From the NCBI RefSeq assembly GCF_027409185.1, contig NC_084478.1, positions 79,963,624-80,027,623 on the forward strand: 64,000 nt of DNA, written 5' to 3'. Position 1 is the stretch's first letter, and each line of letters opens with the position of its first letter. Positions 1 to 11,135 of this stretch are shown here, piece by piece. The notes below the pieces were generated by a model. The model was not told the origin of the DNA and ran no database searches. It was given only the letters and a program-made list of their open reading frames with translations. A program made the translations under genes and the position numbers. This DNA is from Cynocephalus volans. Taxonomy: Eukaryota; Chordata; Mammalia; Dermoptera; Cynocephalidae.

Positions 1-180
1 GATTCTAAAATTTAAATCCTTTTTGAAGTAATTGGTATTTTCAGCTAGCTGCAGCTCCATTTTGGCATTTGTTAAGTATTGAGTACTGACTATGTTAGCA
101 GCTACTATAGCAATAAAGAGACTGTAAAAGAAACACAAAATAAAATCCTTACCCTCCGAGTCTTACTAATCTAATTAGAG
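1..180. other. Unassigned AT-rich sequence
   Basis: No gene is seen. Around 80-170 the text resembles the old L2/MIR-type pattern of a 'tactgactatgttagcagc' stretch followed by a 'ccttaccctc' motif, but it is too diverged to assign. Confidence 0.3.
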
Positions 181-198
181 AAAAAAGCACACACACAG

Positions 199-398
199 TT
201 GACTATCAATAGCTGTACCCCACAAATATGTATAATAAATTATTTTTCAATTAAAAAGAAAAAAGAAAAGCAAGTAGGAGAAAAGATAATTTGAAAAAGA
301 GGATAAAATTCACAATGTAAAATGGAAGAGAAAATCTACAATTATGTGTAATCTCAATAAATAAATAGACCGAACTTGCCAAAAAAAAAAAAAAAAAA
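199..398 (+). mobile_element. L1 3' end with likely 3'-transduced tail
   Basis: The first 65 bases match the 3' terminus of older L1 elements (a 'taccccacaaatatgtata' pattern) and run into a first A-rich tail near 255-270. About 90-100 bases of non-L1 sequence follow, with an AATAAATAAATA signal at about 355, and then a second run of 18 A. The whole block lies between one pair of direct repeats (181-198 and 393-408, aaaaaagcacacacag, one extra CA unit on the left). Read-through of a weak L1 poly(A) signal would explain this. Confidence 0.6.
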
Positions 399-423
399 GC
401 ACACACAGAACACAATTGAAACA

Positions 424-577
424 GTATTACATAGAAGTTAGGAGTACAGTGACTGGTTAAATTCCCAGCTCAGCCACCATGACCTCGAATAAATTACCTA
501 ACATCTCTGAGCCTCAGTTTCTGGATATAATATACATATTTGATAGGACTGTTGTGATGCTTAGATGACATTATGAA
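424..577 (+). mobile_element. MIR SINE
   Basis: This is an ancient tRNA-derived MIR. The core 'agctcagccaccatgacctc' is followed by 'acctaacatctctgagcctc' and 'agtttctggatata', in the order of the MIR body. It is diverged and has no visible target duplication. Confidence 0.75.
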
Positions 578-619
578 ATCAAGTCTTCCTGACTGGCACA
601 TTGGAAGTAATCTTTACAT

Positions 620-755
620 GCTACAACATGGTAAACTTTAGGAATATGCCCAGCGAAAGAAGCCAGATACAAAAGATCACAATCTGTATGATTCTATTTA
701 TATGAATTGTTTAGAAAATGCAAATCTATAGAAACAAAATAGATTCATTGTAGAG
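620..755 (+). mobile_element. Old L1 (L1M) 3' fragment
   Basis: The text from 'ctacaacatggtaaacttta' through 'agaagccagatacaaaagat' to 'tgattctatttatatgaa' is the end of L1M ORF2 and the start of its 3'UTR, as repeated in several places in this window. Confidence 0.6.
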
Positions 756-864
756 TTGGGTTTTTTCATTTTTTTAAGGCAGGTCAAAGTTGTAGAGTTT
801 AAATAACTTTATCCAGATTCTAGAATTGTAAAGAGTAATCTAGTCATTAAAAATTACGACAGAT

Positions 865-925
865 GTACAAGGGTACTTCAAAAAGTTCACGGAAAAATAG
901 AATTGAAAGATAATGTATATTGTAA
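865..925. mobile_element. Mariner terminal inverted repeat fragment
   Basis: It begins 'acaagggtacttcaaaaag', the same terminus seen at both ends of the MITE at 46899-46980 and at the right end of the mariner copy near 63.4 kb. A TA dinucleotide precedes it. I could not identify the opposite end. Confidence 0.6.
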
Positions 926-1557
926 TGTATAAAATATATACTTATATACTGATATTTTCATTTTAAAAAACTCGATACATATTCAAAATAATATGAGTAT
1001 GATAATGATTTGGTTGCTTAGATTCAGTGATTGATTGGATTATGAGATTAATCGACAAATTGGTGGTGTAAATGTTCAGGGAAAGATGTTATCAGTACAG
1101 ACTGGAATATATAAAGAAGGCTTCCTGATTTGTAAGGAGTTGGGGAGGGAGGATGGCAGGGATTTAAGATGGCCCTTGAAGAAAGAGGACGGATGAGCTC
1201 TGGACCTACAGAGAAGCAGGAAGTGAAATCAGGGACCCATGTGGAGACCAGTTTAGCAAGTGTGACATTTGTTAGGAAGCAGTAAAAGACACGGTCGGGT
1301 AAATGGATGCCTCCCTCTAGGAGTAATGGGTGTCAGAAATGTATTACCTAATATGTAAACAATACCTCTTGAAAACCCTCTAATTACATGGATGGTTACC
1401 CTGGCAACCAACCCCCATCCTGTGGCTATCCTGGAGCACCCAGCCATTATTCATATATTAGCATACAAAAAGACACTTATCACTTTGGAGGTCCCGGAGA
1501 TTCAAGGATTTTAGGAACTGAATGCCAGGAATCTGGGATTAAGATCAAATATACATA
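926..1557. other. Unassigned, possibly an old LTR at 1240-1557
   Basis: No gene is seen. The stretch just before the Tigger1 copy ('caaggattttaggaactg', 'gccaggaatctggg') resembles the end of ERVL-type LTRs, but I cannot name a family or find both ends. Confidence 0.3.
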
Positions 1558-1734
1558 CAGGCAGACCTGGGAGATATTGCAAGTTAAATAAAGTTAATCA
1601 CACAAATTTTTTTATTTCTCAGTGCATATAAAAGTTATGTTTATACTATAATGTAGTCTATTAAGTGTGCAATAGCACTATGCCTAAAAATATATACATA
1701 CCTTAATTAAAAAATACTTTATTGCTAAAAAATG

Positions 1735-3114
1735 CTAACGATCATCTGGGCCTTCAGTAAGTCATAATCTTTTTGCTGGTGGTGGATCTTGCCTCGATGT
1801 TGATAGCTGCTGATTGATCAGCGTGGTGGTTGCTGAAGGTTGAGATGGCTGTGGCAATTTCTTGAAATAACATAACAATGAAGTTTTGACACGTAGACTG
1901 ACTCTTCCTTTCACAAAAGATTTCTCTGTAGCATGCAGTGCTGTTAGCATTTTACCCACAGTAGAACTTCTTTCAAAATTGGAGTCAATTCTCTTAAAGC
2001 TGCTGCTTTATCAACTAAGTTTATGTAGTATTCTAAATCCTTTGTTGTCATTTCGACAATGTTCACAGCATCTTCACCAGGAGTAGATTCCATCTCAAGA
2101 AACCACTTTCTTTGCTCATCCATAAGAAGCAACTCCTCATCTGTTAAAGTTTTATCATGAGATTGCAGCAATTCAGTTACATCTTCAGACTCCACTTTTA
2201 ATTCTACTCCTCCTACTAATTTCCACCACATCTGCAGTTACTTCCTCCACTGAAGTCTTGAACCCTCAAAGCTGTTTATAAGCATTGGAATCAGCTTCTT
2301 CCAAACTCCTGTTAATGTTGATATTTTGACTTCCTCCCATAAATCGCAAATGTTTTTAATGGCATCTAGAATGGTGAATCCTTTCCAAAAGGGTTTTTTT
2401 TTTTTTTTTAAGGCTAATCAAGTAGTCAAGTGAAACAGTGGGAGTGAAGGAACAAAGACATCTGTAACTGGTTGTGATCAATTAATTGTAAACACCACTG
2501 TACTTGGACCCAACCAGAAGGTTTTTAATTAACTTTGCCCAGATGCATCAGAGGAATCACTATCTATAGCACCTATAACCTTACGAAATGTATTTCTTTT
2601 TTTTTTTTTTTGTCTTTTTCGTGACCGGTACTCAGCCAGTGAGCGCACCGGCCATTCCTACATAGGATCCGAACCCGCGGCGGGAGCGTTGCCGCGCTCC
2701 CAGCGCTGCACTCTCCCGAGTGCGCCACGGGCTCGGCCCCGAAATGTATTTCTTAAATAATAAGACTTGAAAGTCAAAATTACTCTTTGATCCATGGGCT
2801 CCAGAATGAATATTGTGTTAATAGTCATGAAAACAACATTAATCTCCTTGTAATCTCCATCAGAGCTCTTGGGTGACTAGGCGCATTGTCCACAAGCAGT
2901 GTGATACGAGGATACTTCACTTGAGTCCCATTTTAAATTTACTTCAAGAACTTTTCCTTTGTTTTCACAATTTGGCTGTTTGGCACAAAAGGCCTAGCTT
3001 TCAGCCTATCAGGACTTTTGACATAGCTTTTTCCCTAAACTTAACAATTTCTAGCTTTTGATTTAAAGTGAGAGATGTGTGACTTTTCCTTTCACTTGAA
3101 CACTTACAGGCCAT
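1735..3114 (-). pseudogene. Tigger1 transposase remnant
   Basis: The N-terminus starts at 3114 (MACKCSSERKSHTSLTLNQK), the start of the helix-turn-helix DNA-binding region, and is open for only about 38 residues. The C-terminal part is open at 1944-2231 (…[20 protein letters not shown]…) and continues in another frame near 1762-1959 (…SLLCYFKKLPQPSQPSATTT), ending with a stop at 1735-1737. Most of the DDE catalytic region between them is deleted, apart from short remnants near 2750-2880, and the frame is broken. No active transposase can be made. The 5' leader continues to the right-hand terminal repeat. Confidence 0.88.
2598..2739 (-). mobile_element. GC-rich tRNA-derived SINE (short dimer form)
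   Basis: On the minus strand it has an A-box-like and a B-box (GGTTCGGATCC) sequence, a hairpin around 'ccagtgagcgcaccgg' and a poly(A) tail. The duplicated target is cgaaatgtatttct at 2584-2597 and 2740-2753. It interrupts the Tigger1 copy, so it is younger. Confidence 0.93.
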
Positions 3115-3538
3115 TGTAGGGTTATTAATTAGCCTAATTTTAATATTGTTGTGTCTCAGAGAATAGAGAAGCCCGAGGACTGGGAGAGAGATGGGCGAAT
3201 GGCTGGTCGGTGGAGCAGTCAGAATACACAATATTTGTCAATTAAGTTCCCTGTCTTATATGGGCACAGTTCATGGTGTCCCAAAACAATTTACAATAGT
3301 AATATCAAAGATCACTGATCACAGATCACCATAAGAGATATAATAATAATGGCAAAGTTTGAAATATTGCAAGAATTACCAAAATGTGACACAGAGACAC
3401 AAAGTGAGCACATGCTGTTGGGAAAATGCCACCAATAGACTTGCTTGACTGATCAGGGTTACTGAAAACCTTTAATTTGTAAAAAATGCAATATCTGCGA
3501 AGCATAATAAAGCAAAGTGCAATAACAAGGTACGCCTG

Positions 3539-3990
3539 TATCATCTTATAACTCACAATATCATGGAGATAAAATCCACATGCCATAAAATTTACCCTTT
3601 CAAAGTGTGCAATTCAGTAGGGTTTAGTATAGTCATAGAGTCGTACATCCATTATCACTACGATCAATTTTATTTATTTATTTATTTTTTTGCAGATGGA
3701 ACTAAGTGCATTTATTTTTTTGTTTTGTTTTCTTTTTTTTAATTGAAGCATAATTGATTATACATATTTTGGGGTACAGTGTCGACTATCAGTATTTAGG
3801 TACTACAATCAATTTTAGAACATTTAAAAAAAAAAAAAAAAAAAAGAACATTTTTATCATCCCGAAAATGATACATACCAACTTCCATTCACTCTCCATT
3901 TCCACTCAACCCCTCACCCCAGCCCTAGGCAACCACAAATGTACTTTTGGTCTCTATTAGATTTATCTAGCTGTTGGTCAAAGGATACAA
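3539..3990 (-). mobile_element. Old L1 (L1M) 3'UTR
   Basis: The text 'ataaaatttaccctttcaaa', 'gtgcaattcagtagggtt' and 'cccagccctaggcaaccaca' is the minus-strand 3'UTR pattern of L1M elements. It is split by a younger insertion at 3673-3803. Confidence 0.65.
3673..3803 (-). mobile_element. Short L1 3'-end insertion
   Basis: A 131-bp, strongly 5'-truncated L1 end has poly(T) on the left and the 'cataattgattatacatatt' pattern. It is flanked by near-identical 14-bp repeats, tac(g/a)atcaatttta, at 3659-3672 and 3804-3817. Confidence 0.75.
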
Positions 3991-4397
3991 AGTTTCAGTT
4001 ATGCAGGATAAATAAGTTCTAGAGATCTAATGTACAGCATGACTATAGTTAATAATACTGTATCATATTTGATACAGCTGATAATACCATATATACTAGT
4101 ATATACATGAAATCTGCTAAGAGTAATCTTAAAAGTTCTCACTACACCAAAAAACAAACAAACAAACAAACAAACAAGTAATGTGAAAGTTGTCAGTACC
4201 AAAATGAAGTCATTTATGTCAAACCCTAACAAAACAGAGCCAGGCGGCCATGAAGGAAGGGACCTTATGCACAGATGCCTGTAATAGAAACTGCCAGGAA
4301 GGACTTTACCAAGTGGTACTTTCCAATCAAGCCACTTCTATGAAGACCCTCTCCTAGCAAAAGCCAGTACCACCAATGAAAAAACACCACTGCCTTT

Positions 4398-4538
4398 TTT
4401 TTTTTTTTTGTCTTTTTCGTGACCGGTACTCAGCCAGTGAGTGCACCGGCCATTCCCATATAGGATCCGAACCCGCGGTGGGGGCGTTGCCGCGCTCCCA
4501 GCGCCGCACTCTCCCGAGTGCACCAGGGGTTCGGCCCT
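4398..4538 (-). mobile_element. GC-rich tRNA-derived SINE (short dimer form)
   Basis: Same family as 2598-2739. The duplicated target accactgccttt is at 4386-4397 and 4539-4550, inside the LTR. Open frames here are SINE read-through, not genes. Confidence 0.92.
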
Positions 4539-4719
4539 ACCACTGCCTTTGATAAGCCCCTGTAACCAAAGGTCTTTGTTTCAAAACATCTTAAATGGGC
4601 TTCTCCTTTCTGTCTTCAAAAGCTTCAGCTTGCCCCAACCCCCTCGGATGCACCTATGGTCCACCACAGCACGTGTATCCCCGATTGCAATCCCTTGCTA
4701 TTCCCGAATAAACTCTTTG

Positions 4720-4827
4720 CTATCATTTTTCTTTTTCCCACGGCTGGCTGGTAAGAGAATCTGAACCCTTGATCTTGGTGTTATCAGCACCATGCTCTAA
4801 CCAAGTGAGCTAACGGGCCAGCTTCCA
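4720..4827 (-). mobile_element. tRNA-Ile-derived SINE monomer (CYN-like)
   Basis: Minus-strand text includes the tRNA-Ile-like core around 'tggtgctgataacaccaag'. The duplicated target is aataaactctttg at 4707-4719 and 4828-4840. The right copy was later hit by an L1 insertion. Confidence 0.85.
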
Positions 4828-4845
4828 AATAAACTCTTTGTTTTG

Positions 4846-4978
4846 TTTTTTTTTTTTTGGTTTGTTTGGTTTTTTGACGATTTTTTTTTTTTTACTTTAT
4901 CGATATACAATGTAGTTGATTTCCCTGTCCCTCTACCAATTCCTCCTTCTCCCCCTTCTTCTCCCCCCTCCCTCCCCC
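4846..4978 (-). mobile_element. Short L1 3'-end insertion
   Basis: Poly(T), 'tttatcgatatacaatgtag' and a C/T-rich block match the 3' end of the young L1 at 52 kb. The duplicated target aaactctttgttttg is at 4831-4845 and 4979-4993. Confidence 0.85.
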
Positions 4979-5358
4979 AAACTCTTTGTTTTGGATAGTC
5001 CGTCAGTCCGTTGCTCATTTTAGGTTGACAGTAATTATATGGGGTGATCGATATTGTGATAATCATTTCACAATGTACACAAACTGTATATCAAACTGTA
5101 TATGTTGTACACCTTTAATATATACAATTTTTATTTGCCAATTATACCTCAATAAAGCTGGAAGGAAAATAAATACATAAATAAAATGTAATTTGGGTGA
5201 GAAAAAAAGAAAATTACCATTTTGCAAACACCAAAGTAATAACTGATTTGGGCACGGATAATCAACAGATGACCCCTGAGTGTTGGGAAACAGAATATTC
5301 ACATGATCTCAAAGTAACACCCCACAGATTATATATTAATTATAAAGAGAAAGGTAGC

Positions 5359-5889
5359 TGTATCAGTTTTCCATTTCTGCTGTAACAACTTACTACAAAC
5401 TTGGTGGCTTAAAACAGCACAAATTTATTATCTCACACTTTAAGTCCAGCACTGTGTAGGATTCTCTGCTCAGGGTTTTACAGGGCTAAAATTAATCAAG
5501 GTATCAGCAGAAATGCATTGCTTTTTAGATGCTCTGAGGAAGAATACATTTCTAAGCTCATTTGAGTTCTTGGCAGAATTCACTTCTACGCAGTTGTAGG
5601 ACTGAGGTCCCTTGTTTCCTTGACCACATGGTGCGCTCCACGTTCAAGCCACTGTCCATTAAATTCTCTTGCTTTGAATCTCTCCGACTTCCCTCTTCTA
5701 CTTTTAAGGGCTCATATCATCACAATGGGCCCACCGGATAATCCAAAACAATCTCCCTATCTTAAGGTCCACTGACTGGTAACCTTAATTACCTCTGCAA
5801 AGGCCCTTTTTCCATACAATGTAGCATATTCACGGGTGTAACACGGTGGGGGGGGGGAGGTCATGGGGGCCAAAATTCTGCCTACAACA
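5359..5889 (-). mobile_element. MLT1-like MaLR LTR
   Basis: It starts TGTATCAG and ends CAACA. Read on the minus strand it ends with the MaLR pattern 'gataataaatttgtgctg' and 'ttttaagccaccaagtttg'. The 5-bp flanks gtagc and gtacc differ at one base, as an old target duplication would. Subfamily not assigned. Confidence 0.7.
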
Positions 5890-6530
5890 GTACCTTTACA
5901 ATGGAGAGATCTGGTGGAAACCACCTTAACCAAGTGTCAAATTTAGCAGCACAGATAATGGGACAAACTAACATTATGTGCCTCCGGATGTGATGAAATG
6001 AAAAGTACATATCATCCATGATATATTTTTGCCAAAAATGTTTAACCTGAATTTAGTCATGACAAAATAACAGACAAGCAAGGATTGTGAGACATTCTAT
6101 AATACAAAAGACAACTAGACAGAACTCTGCAAATGTCTTGAAAGACAAAAAAAAAAAAAGTAGGGGGACCATTCTAGATTAAAGGAGACCAAAGAGACAT
6201 GACACTATACAGTATATGCTCTTTGACTGGAATTTTTAAAAAGAGCTGTAAAGAACACTATTGGGACTATTGAAGTTCTGTAGGAGAATGTTCTTGTTCT
6301 TAGGAAATATGTGCTGAGTATTTAGGGATGAAACGTTATGAATTTGAAAATGGGTCAGCAAAAATAATTGTGCCTGTGTGTGTGTGTAGTGGAAGAGAGA
6401 AAAAGCAACTTGACAAATGTTGACAATTGGTGAATCTAGGTGAACAGCATATGGGTATTGATTATACTGCTCATTATCCATAGGTTTGAATTTTTAAAAA
6501 AATTAAAAAGTTTTAAATGATCACACTTTT
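5890..6530 (+). mobile_element. Old L1 (L1M) 3'UTR
   Basis: The text 'gacaaactaacattatgtgc', 'aaaggagaccaaagagacat', 'aagaacactattgggac' and 'tgttgacaattggtgaatct' follows the order of a known L1M 3'UTR. A related copy lies at 58740-59430. Confidence 0.65.
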
Positions 6531-6604
6531 GTAGATAATGTCCTACTCTTTCTACTTAACTCTGTGATCCAATTTGAATTTCCTTTGGTGTATAAATGTG
6601 AGAT

Positions 6605-6630
6605 ACACACACACACACACACACACACAC
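6605..6630. repeat. (CA)n microsatellite
   Basis: An uninterrupted run of 13 CA/AC units. Confidence 0.95.
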
Positions 6631-6779
6631 AAATATATAATTTGAATTTTTGTCAAAGTACAAATCAGTTAGCCTAACACATTACTCATTCTTTTTTCGG
6701 CTGTTTGATGATACCGACTTTATCATGTACTAAATTCTTAAACATACTAACATATAGTTCTGGATTTTCTATTTTTCCA

Positions 6780-7240
6780 CCAATCTATGTCTACTTTTAT
6801 GCCAGCACATTAAATTTAGTTTTAAATTTAAAAATTACATAAGCAAACATATAAAGAGAGAGAAAGAGAATATAAAATAAAAAGTAAAATTCCCTCCCCA
6901 CCCAGTGTGATATACCCACTGTTGATAGTTTCTTTTGCTTTCTTCCAGATTCTGTGACTATACAAGATAAACATGTAATATATAATGTAATATAAAAACA
7001 TATATCCTTTTAAAATACAAACAGAATTATAGTATACATGTTTTGTAAATATAGTACAAATATAGTTTGGACTGCTTTCCAGGTCAGCACTCATAGACCC
7101 ACCTCACACTTTTAAATGGCTATCTAGTGTTCCACAGTATGATGGCCTATAATTTATTTAACCAGCCTCCTATTTATGCACATTCATGTGGTTTCCAGTT
7201 TCTATTCCCAGCACATTTTAAATAATAGGTGCTTTACCAT
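6780..7240 (-). mobile_element. Old L1 3' fragment
   Basis: The text 'ttaaatggctatctagtg', 'cctataatttatttaacc' and 'cattcatgtggtttccag' is the old L1 pattern in antisense. Confidence 0.55.
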
Positions 7241-7969
7241 GCTTTAACATTTACTAAGACAAGACTTGCTCCTTTTATAAAGTGCTCCAAGCAGTTTATT
7301 TTTCAAAATGAAACAATCATTTACAGTCAGTTCTGCTATAATGCTTGTTGTGAAAATGCGAATTTGTTCCAAGGTGATTGATACATCAGGCAACAATTGG
7401 AACAGAATGCAAGTTTCACCTTTGCTTATGTGCAGTCCTGCGATTTCTTCTGCAGGAAACTGTAGGCACACGCAGAAAACCATACCCAGATAAACCAAGC
7501 CATGTAGGAATACACATAATAAATACATGCATACACCACAGACATATACCAGCTATATCAGTTCACTACATGTGTTATGAGCTGCACCTATCCACATCGG
7601 TTGCTACAACTTTCCATCAGATTTCAAATAACCTTTGCTCCACTACTCACAATATCTCACAAGCTACAACCCTTAGACATCTACTTCCACAAGCAAACTT
7701 CAGGATTTTTTCAAGAGAAGTGGTGTATTTACTGTAGTATTTGTGTATCTCTTAACATTAAACATGTGAAAAACTGATACCAGTTTCATTAAGTGCCTAT
7801 CTTTGTGTGTGTGTGTCACTGACAAAGATTTTCAGTGTTGTGCTTCTAATCCCAACTTATACACAAGCCCTGTGGTTTTTATTGCAGTTTTGCACAGCTG
7901 GGTGGATTTTGGAAATGTTTGTGTTGCCTTATAGCAAAACGCAGTGTATTTACCTCCAAGAAAAATTTT
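7241..7969. other. Unassigned
   Basis: No gene is seen. Open frames of up to 119 codons overlap here (7308-7777, plus strand), but they lack protein family signatures and codon structure. 'cagttctgctataatgcttg' hints at an old DNA transposon end; not assigned. Confidence 0.3.
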
Positions 7970-8560
7970 GTTAGGGTGCTGAATGGGATCACAATAAATT
8001 CATAAATTCATTTTAAGAGAATATTTAGTTTTTCATTTCATAAATAAAAGTTATCTCTTCATTAAAGTCATTTTATATTTCTGTTATGTTTTGTAGTTTT
8101 TCTTAGGTCTTACATATCTCTCGTTGTTTATTTTTAAATCCCTGGTTCTTTAGTGCCTAGAATAAGAAATAAAAAAATAAAATATTATATGCATATTTCT
8201 TACTATCATGCATAGGATCACTTTTATTGTATTTTCTAACATTATTTATGGTGTACAATATTGCTACTGATTTTTGTATATTTCTCTTATCTGGAGAACA
8301 CTTAGGCATACAATCATGTCATCTGTAAGTACTTTTGTCTCTTCTTTTCAAATATTGATTCCTCTTATTTCTGTTTCAAATCTTATTGCACTAGTCAGAA
8401 CAGCCAAGACAATATTAAATAACGGCAATAACAGTCATCCTTATTTTATTTTCAATTTAAAAGGGAGTATGGTGACTGCTGGTTTGGGAGTCTCTACCAC
8501 AGTAAGAAAATGTCCTTCAATTTTTATTTTTTTAAAATTATTTTATTAGGAATGGATGTT
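7970..8560 (-). mobile_element. Old L1 ORF2 (reverse transcriptase) fragment
   Basis: In antisense the text 'caatcatgtcatctgtaagt' encodes the TDDMI-type reverse transcriptase motif region, followed by the '…FNIVLAVLTSAIR' equivalent. Frames are broken. Confidence 0.7.
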
Positions 8561-8765
8561 TACAATACTGTTCCACAGAAGATGTTTTCTTTCATTTTCA
8601 ATTTTCTGTCTTTTGTTTGGCATTCTGTTAGCCACAACTGAACACTTCAAACCTCCAGGCTTTTGCCCATGCTGTTATTTATTTTTTTTATTTATTTATT
8701 TTTTTTACCTGAAATACCCTTCCCTTGCGAGGCTAAAAATGCTAACTCATGTTTCAAGACTGTAT

Positions 8766-9812
8766 TACGTAGGACTTTTTTTTATTGCAAGTGAAAGAAA
8801 TCCAACTCAAACTACTATTAGCAAAAAAAGGACTATATGGGCTCCTGTAATTGGGAAGTGCAAGGAAAGGTTTCACTTTAGCAACAGGGTTCAAACAACG
8901 TCATCAGGACTCCCCCTCTCTAGGCCCCATTCCTCTCTGCTTATTACCCCTTGTGATCTATATGTAGTGTATTCTTACAGCTTGTGATTCAAAAGAAAGA
9001 CTCTCTAGATCTCAGTATTTTTGTCCATATATCAAATTTCATGTGATGACTCTAGCTGGTCCTGCTTGAGACTTGTGCCCACTCTACAGTAACAGGGTAC
9101 CATGAATGGTCAAGCCTAGGTCATGTGCTCACCTCTGTACTCAGGAGCGGAGTAGAACTGCTTTGCACAGTCCCATTAGAACTGTATGTTATAGGGCCGA
9201 GCCCGTGGCGCACTTGGTAGAGTGCTGTGCTGGGAGCGCGGCGACTCTCCCGCCGCGGGTTCGGATCCCATATAGGAACGGCCAGTTCGCTCACTGGCTG
9301 AGTGCTGGTCACGAAAAAGACAAAAAAAAAAAAAAAAAAAAAAAGAACTGTATGTTATAGAGATGGGCAGGTCTCCACAGATCAGAGCAGACAGATGTCT
9401 ACTACTAGGGAGTGAACCTCTTCTTTCTTTCTGCCTCCTCACTACTGCTCTCTAGAGAAAAAAAAAAAAAAATGACTAACCTGTCTAATGACTTTGAGAG
9501 AAGGTACTAGGTATGTATGGCTCAGTTCTCCCTGGTTCCCACTTTTGTCTGCAGAGAGGGTACATTCTGATTTGCTCTCTGTGGGGGTGACCTAGCTTGC
9601 CCAGCCAGGTAAGTCTCTCTAATTCAGGGCAGAGAGTATTTAAAAGGCCCACCTGGGTACAGATCTAAAGCCATTCCACCCAACAGTTTCATCAGTAAGA
9701 AAAAGCTGACATTTTGATCTCCATTTTCTTGTCTCCTGTGCCTTATTTCTCTGCTCAAAATTATGAAGAGGAAAAAGGGAGTATTATGGATTAATTAATT
9801 AAACCTTAACAT
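8766..9812. mobile_element. Unnamed interspersed repeat inside L2
   Basis: The 'ttgcaagtgaaagaaatccaa' start and 'acgtcatcaggactccccct' motif belong to a widespread mammalian repeat that I recognise but cannot name. It holds the SINE at 9194-9344 and an A-run at 9459. Confidence 0.4.
9194..9344 (+). mobile_element. GC-rich tRNA-derived SINE (short dimer form)
   Basis: It starts GGGCCGAGCCCGTGGCGCAC, has the B box GGTTCGGATCC and a 22-base A tail. The duplicated target agaactgtatgttata flanks it at about 9178-9193 and 9344-9359. Confidence 0.93.
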
Positions 9813-10055
9813 CCACTATAGTCTTATCTCAAATATCACTTCTGTGAAGCCATCCTATACTCCTCTCACTTCTCAGGTAGCATTAATCTCGTTCCTCTGT
9901 TTATATGTCTAATATAGCACTTCTTTAAGAATAATTGTGTTCATGTATTTTCCCCCAACTATCGCTTTCTCAGATGCGGAGATCATTTTATTCCTCTTCT
10001 AACCCCATCACCTGGTACCTTACTAATAGCTGGTCTTTATGGGGAAAAAAGATAT

Positions 10056-10990
10056 TTCCTTTTTAATTACCTTTGATATAAAATTTTCTCAAAAAGTTTT
10101 TAGATGTTTAATTAGATCCCATCCACTAGTTTCTCATCTATCTGCCTACTTATTAGCCTTTTAATAAACTCAATATTAGGAATCTAACCCTCCTATGAAA
10201 GCCATGTCGCCCTTCACATAAATTTTGTCTCCTTAATTACAGATTCTGCAAGTTTGCCTCATGGGTGTGGAGCCAATGTGATCCAAGGACCTGTAGATAA
10301 AAGACTGCTGATGGTGGATGGTAGAGTTGGATGAACCAGTTCCTTCTTAAAAGGGGGCAGAAGTATGCAAGTTTCAGAGTTAAGAACTGTGAGGGAAGAA
10401 AAAGCCCCTAAAAGAGCAATAAAATGGCACAAACATACTAATATGTAGGAAATGGAAGTGATTCCAAAGTTATCTAAAAACAGTGACAGTAGTGGCTTTA
10501 TGCTCATGTAGTGAGACATAATACCATACTAGGGTGAACCTGGCAGATCATAGAAATACAAGGTTCCTGCTTTGACATCTCATATAGACTGGTCCCACAA
10601 AAAGAGAAAAACAGCAGGCTAAAGTACACTGTATGGGTTCTTTAATTGTAACATCTTCTCAGGATGGGAATTTGCAATTAGATGTCAAAGGAGGGGCCAG
10701 ACAAAATGTTCTAGAAGGGCATTGTGGGGTAGTAAATGGTGGTGTTATCACAGTCCAGAATCTAATCCTCAGATTTTCAGGTTTTAAAAAAAGTTGTTTT
10801 TAATCATTTTACTTAAGGGAGATACAATCAATATAACCAATTCGACTACTGCTTGATTTATAGCAAAATGCCACTTATAATTAAACAATTGATACCAATT
10901 ATTCTGCCACATTTATCTCTCCTTGTCTTTTATTCTTAAAGGTGAGTTAATTTAGTCATAGAATTAGAAGAAAAGAAGTTGAATTTTTTT
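10056..10990. other. Unassigned, no gene seen
   Basis: No coding signal, clear repeat ends or RNA gene were recognised. The longest frames are under 90 codons and show no family motif. Confidence 0.4.
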
Positions 10991-11135
10991 TTTTTTTTTT
11001 TTTTTTTTCCTTTTTCGTGACGGGCACTCAGCCAGTGAGTGCACCGGCCATTCCTATATAGGATCCGAACCCGCGGCGGGAGCGTTGCTGCGCTCCCAGC
11101 GCCGCACTCTCCCAAGTGCGCCACGGGGTTGGCCC
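10991..11135 (-). mobile_element. GC-rich tRNA-derived SINE (short dimer form)
   Basis: Minus orientation with a long T run. The duplicated target agaagttgaattttttt is at 10974-10990 and 11136-11152. Confidence 0.93.

Larger units (their letters stand above)
1558..3538 (-). mobile_element. Tigger1 DNA transposon, internally deleted
   Basis: This is a TcMar-Tigger (pogo-like) element. Its terminal repeats read CAGGCAGACCTGGGAGATAT on the left and, inverted, 'acaaggtacgcctg' on the right, with TA at both flanks (1556-1557 and 3539-3540), the expected target duplication. Removing the SINE at 2598-2739 leaves about 1.83 kb, against roughly 2.4 kb for a complete Tigger1 as I recall it, so some 0.6 kb of the coding region is missing. 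Confidence 0.9.
4191..5030 (+). mobile_element. ERV1-like solo LTR with three nested insertions
   Basis: It begins TGTCA and ends TGACA. It carries an AATAAA-containing region ('attcccgaataaactctttg') after 'tgcaatcccttgctattccc', typical of class I retroviral LTR R/U5 regions. Net LTR length is about 0.4 kb after removing a SINE (4398-4538), a tRNA-Ile SINE (4720-4827) and an L1 end (4846-4978). I could not confirm the target duplication, so the outer edges are approximate. Confidence 0.6.
3998..5175 (+). mobile_element. L1 3'UTR, split by an LTR
   Basis: The left part ('aataagttctagagatct', 'actatagttaataatactg') and the right part ('gtgataatcatttcacaatg', 'caataaagctggaaggaaa') are consecutive pieces of a primate/dermopteran-type L1 3'UTR. 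The LTR at 4191-5030 lies between them. Confidence 0.75.
8600..10055 (+). mobile_element. L2 3' end, split by an insertion
   Basis: The pieces 8600-8765 ('ccaggcttttgcccatgctg', 'tacccttcccttgcgaggc') and 9815-10055 ('tatctcaaatatcacttctg', 'gaagccatcctatactcc') are consecutive L2 3' sequences. About 1.05 kb of other repeat lies between. Confidence 0.65.

Noticed and set aside
7308..7777. Overlapping frames of 61-119 codons as a small gene
   Set aside because: Low-complexity composition, no start context, no domain and no conserved motif could be seen; left as unassigned sequence.
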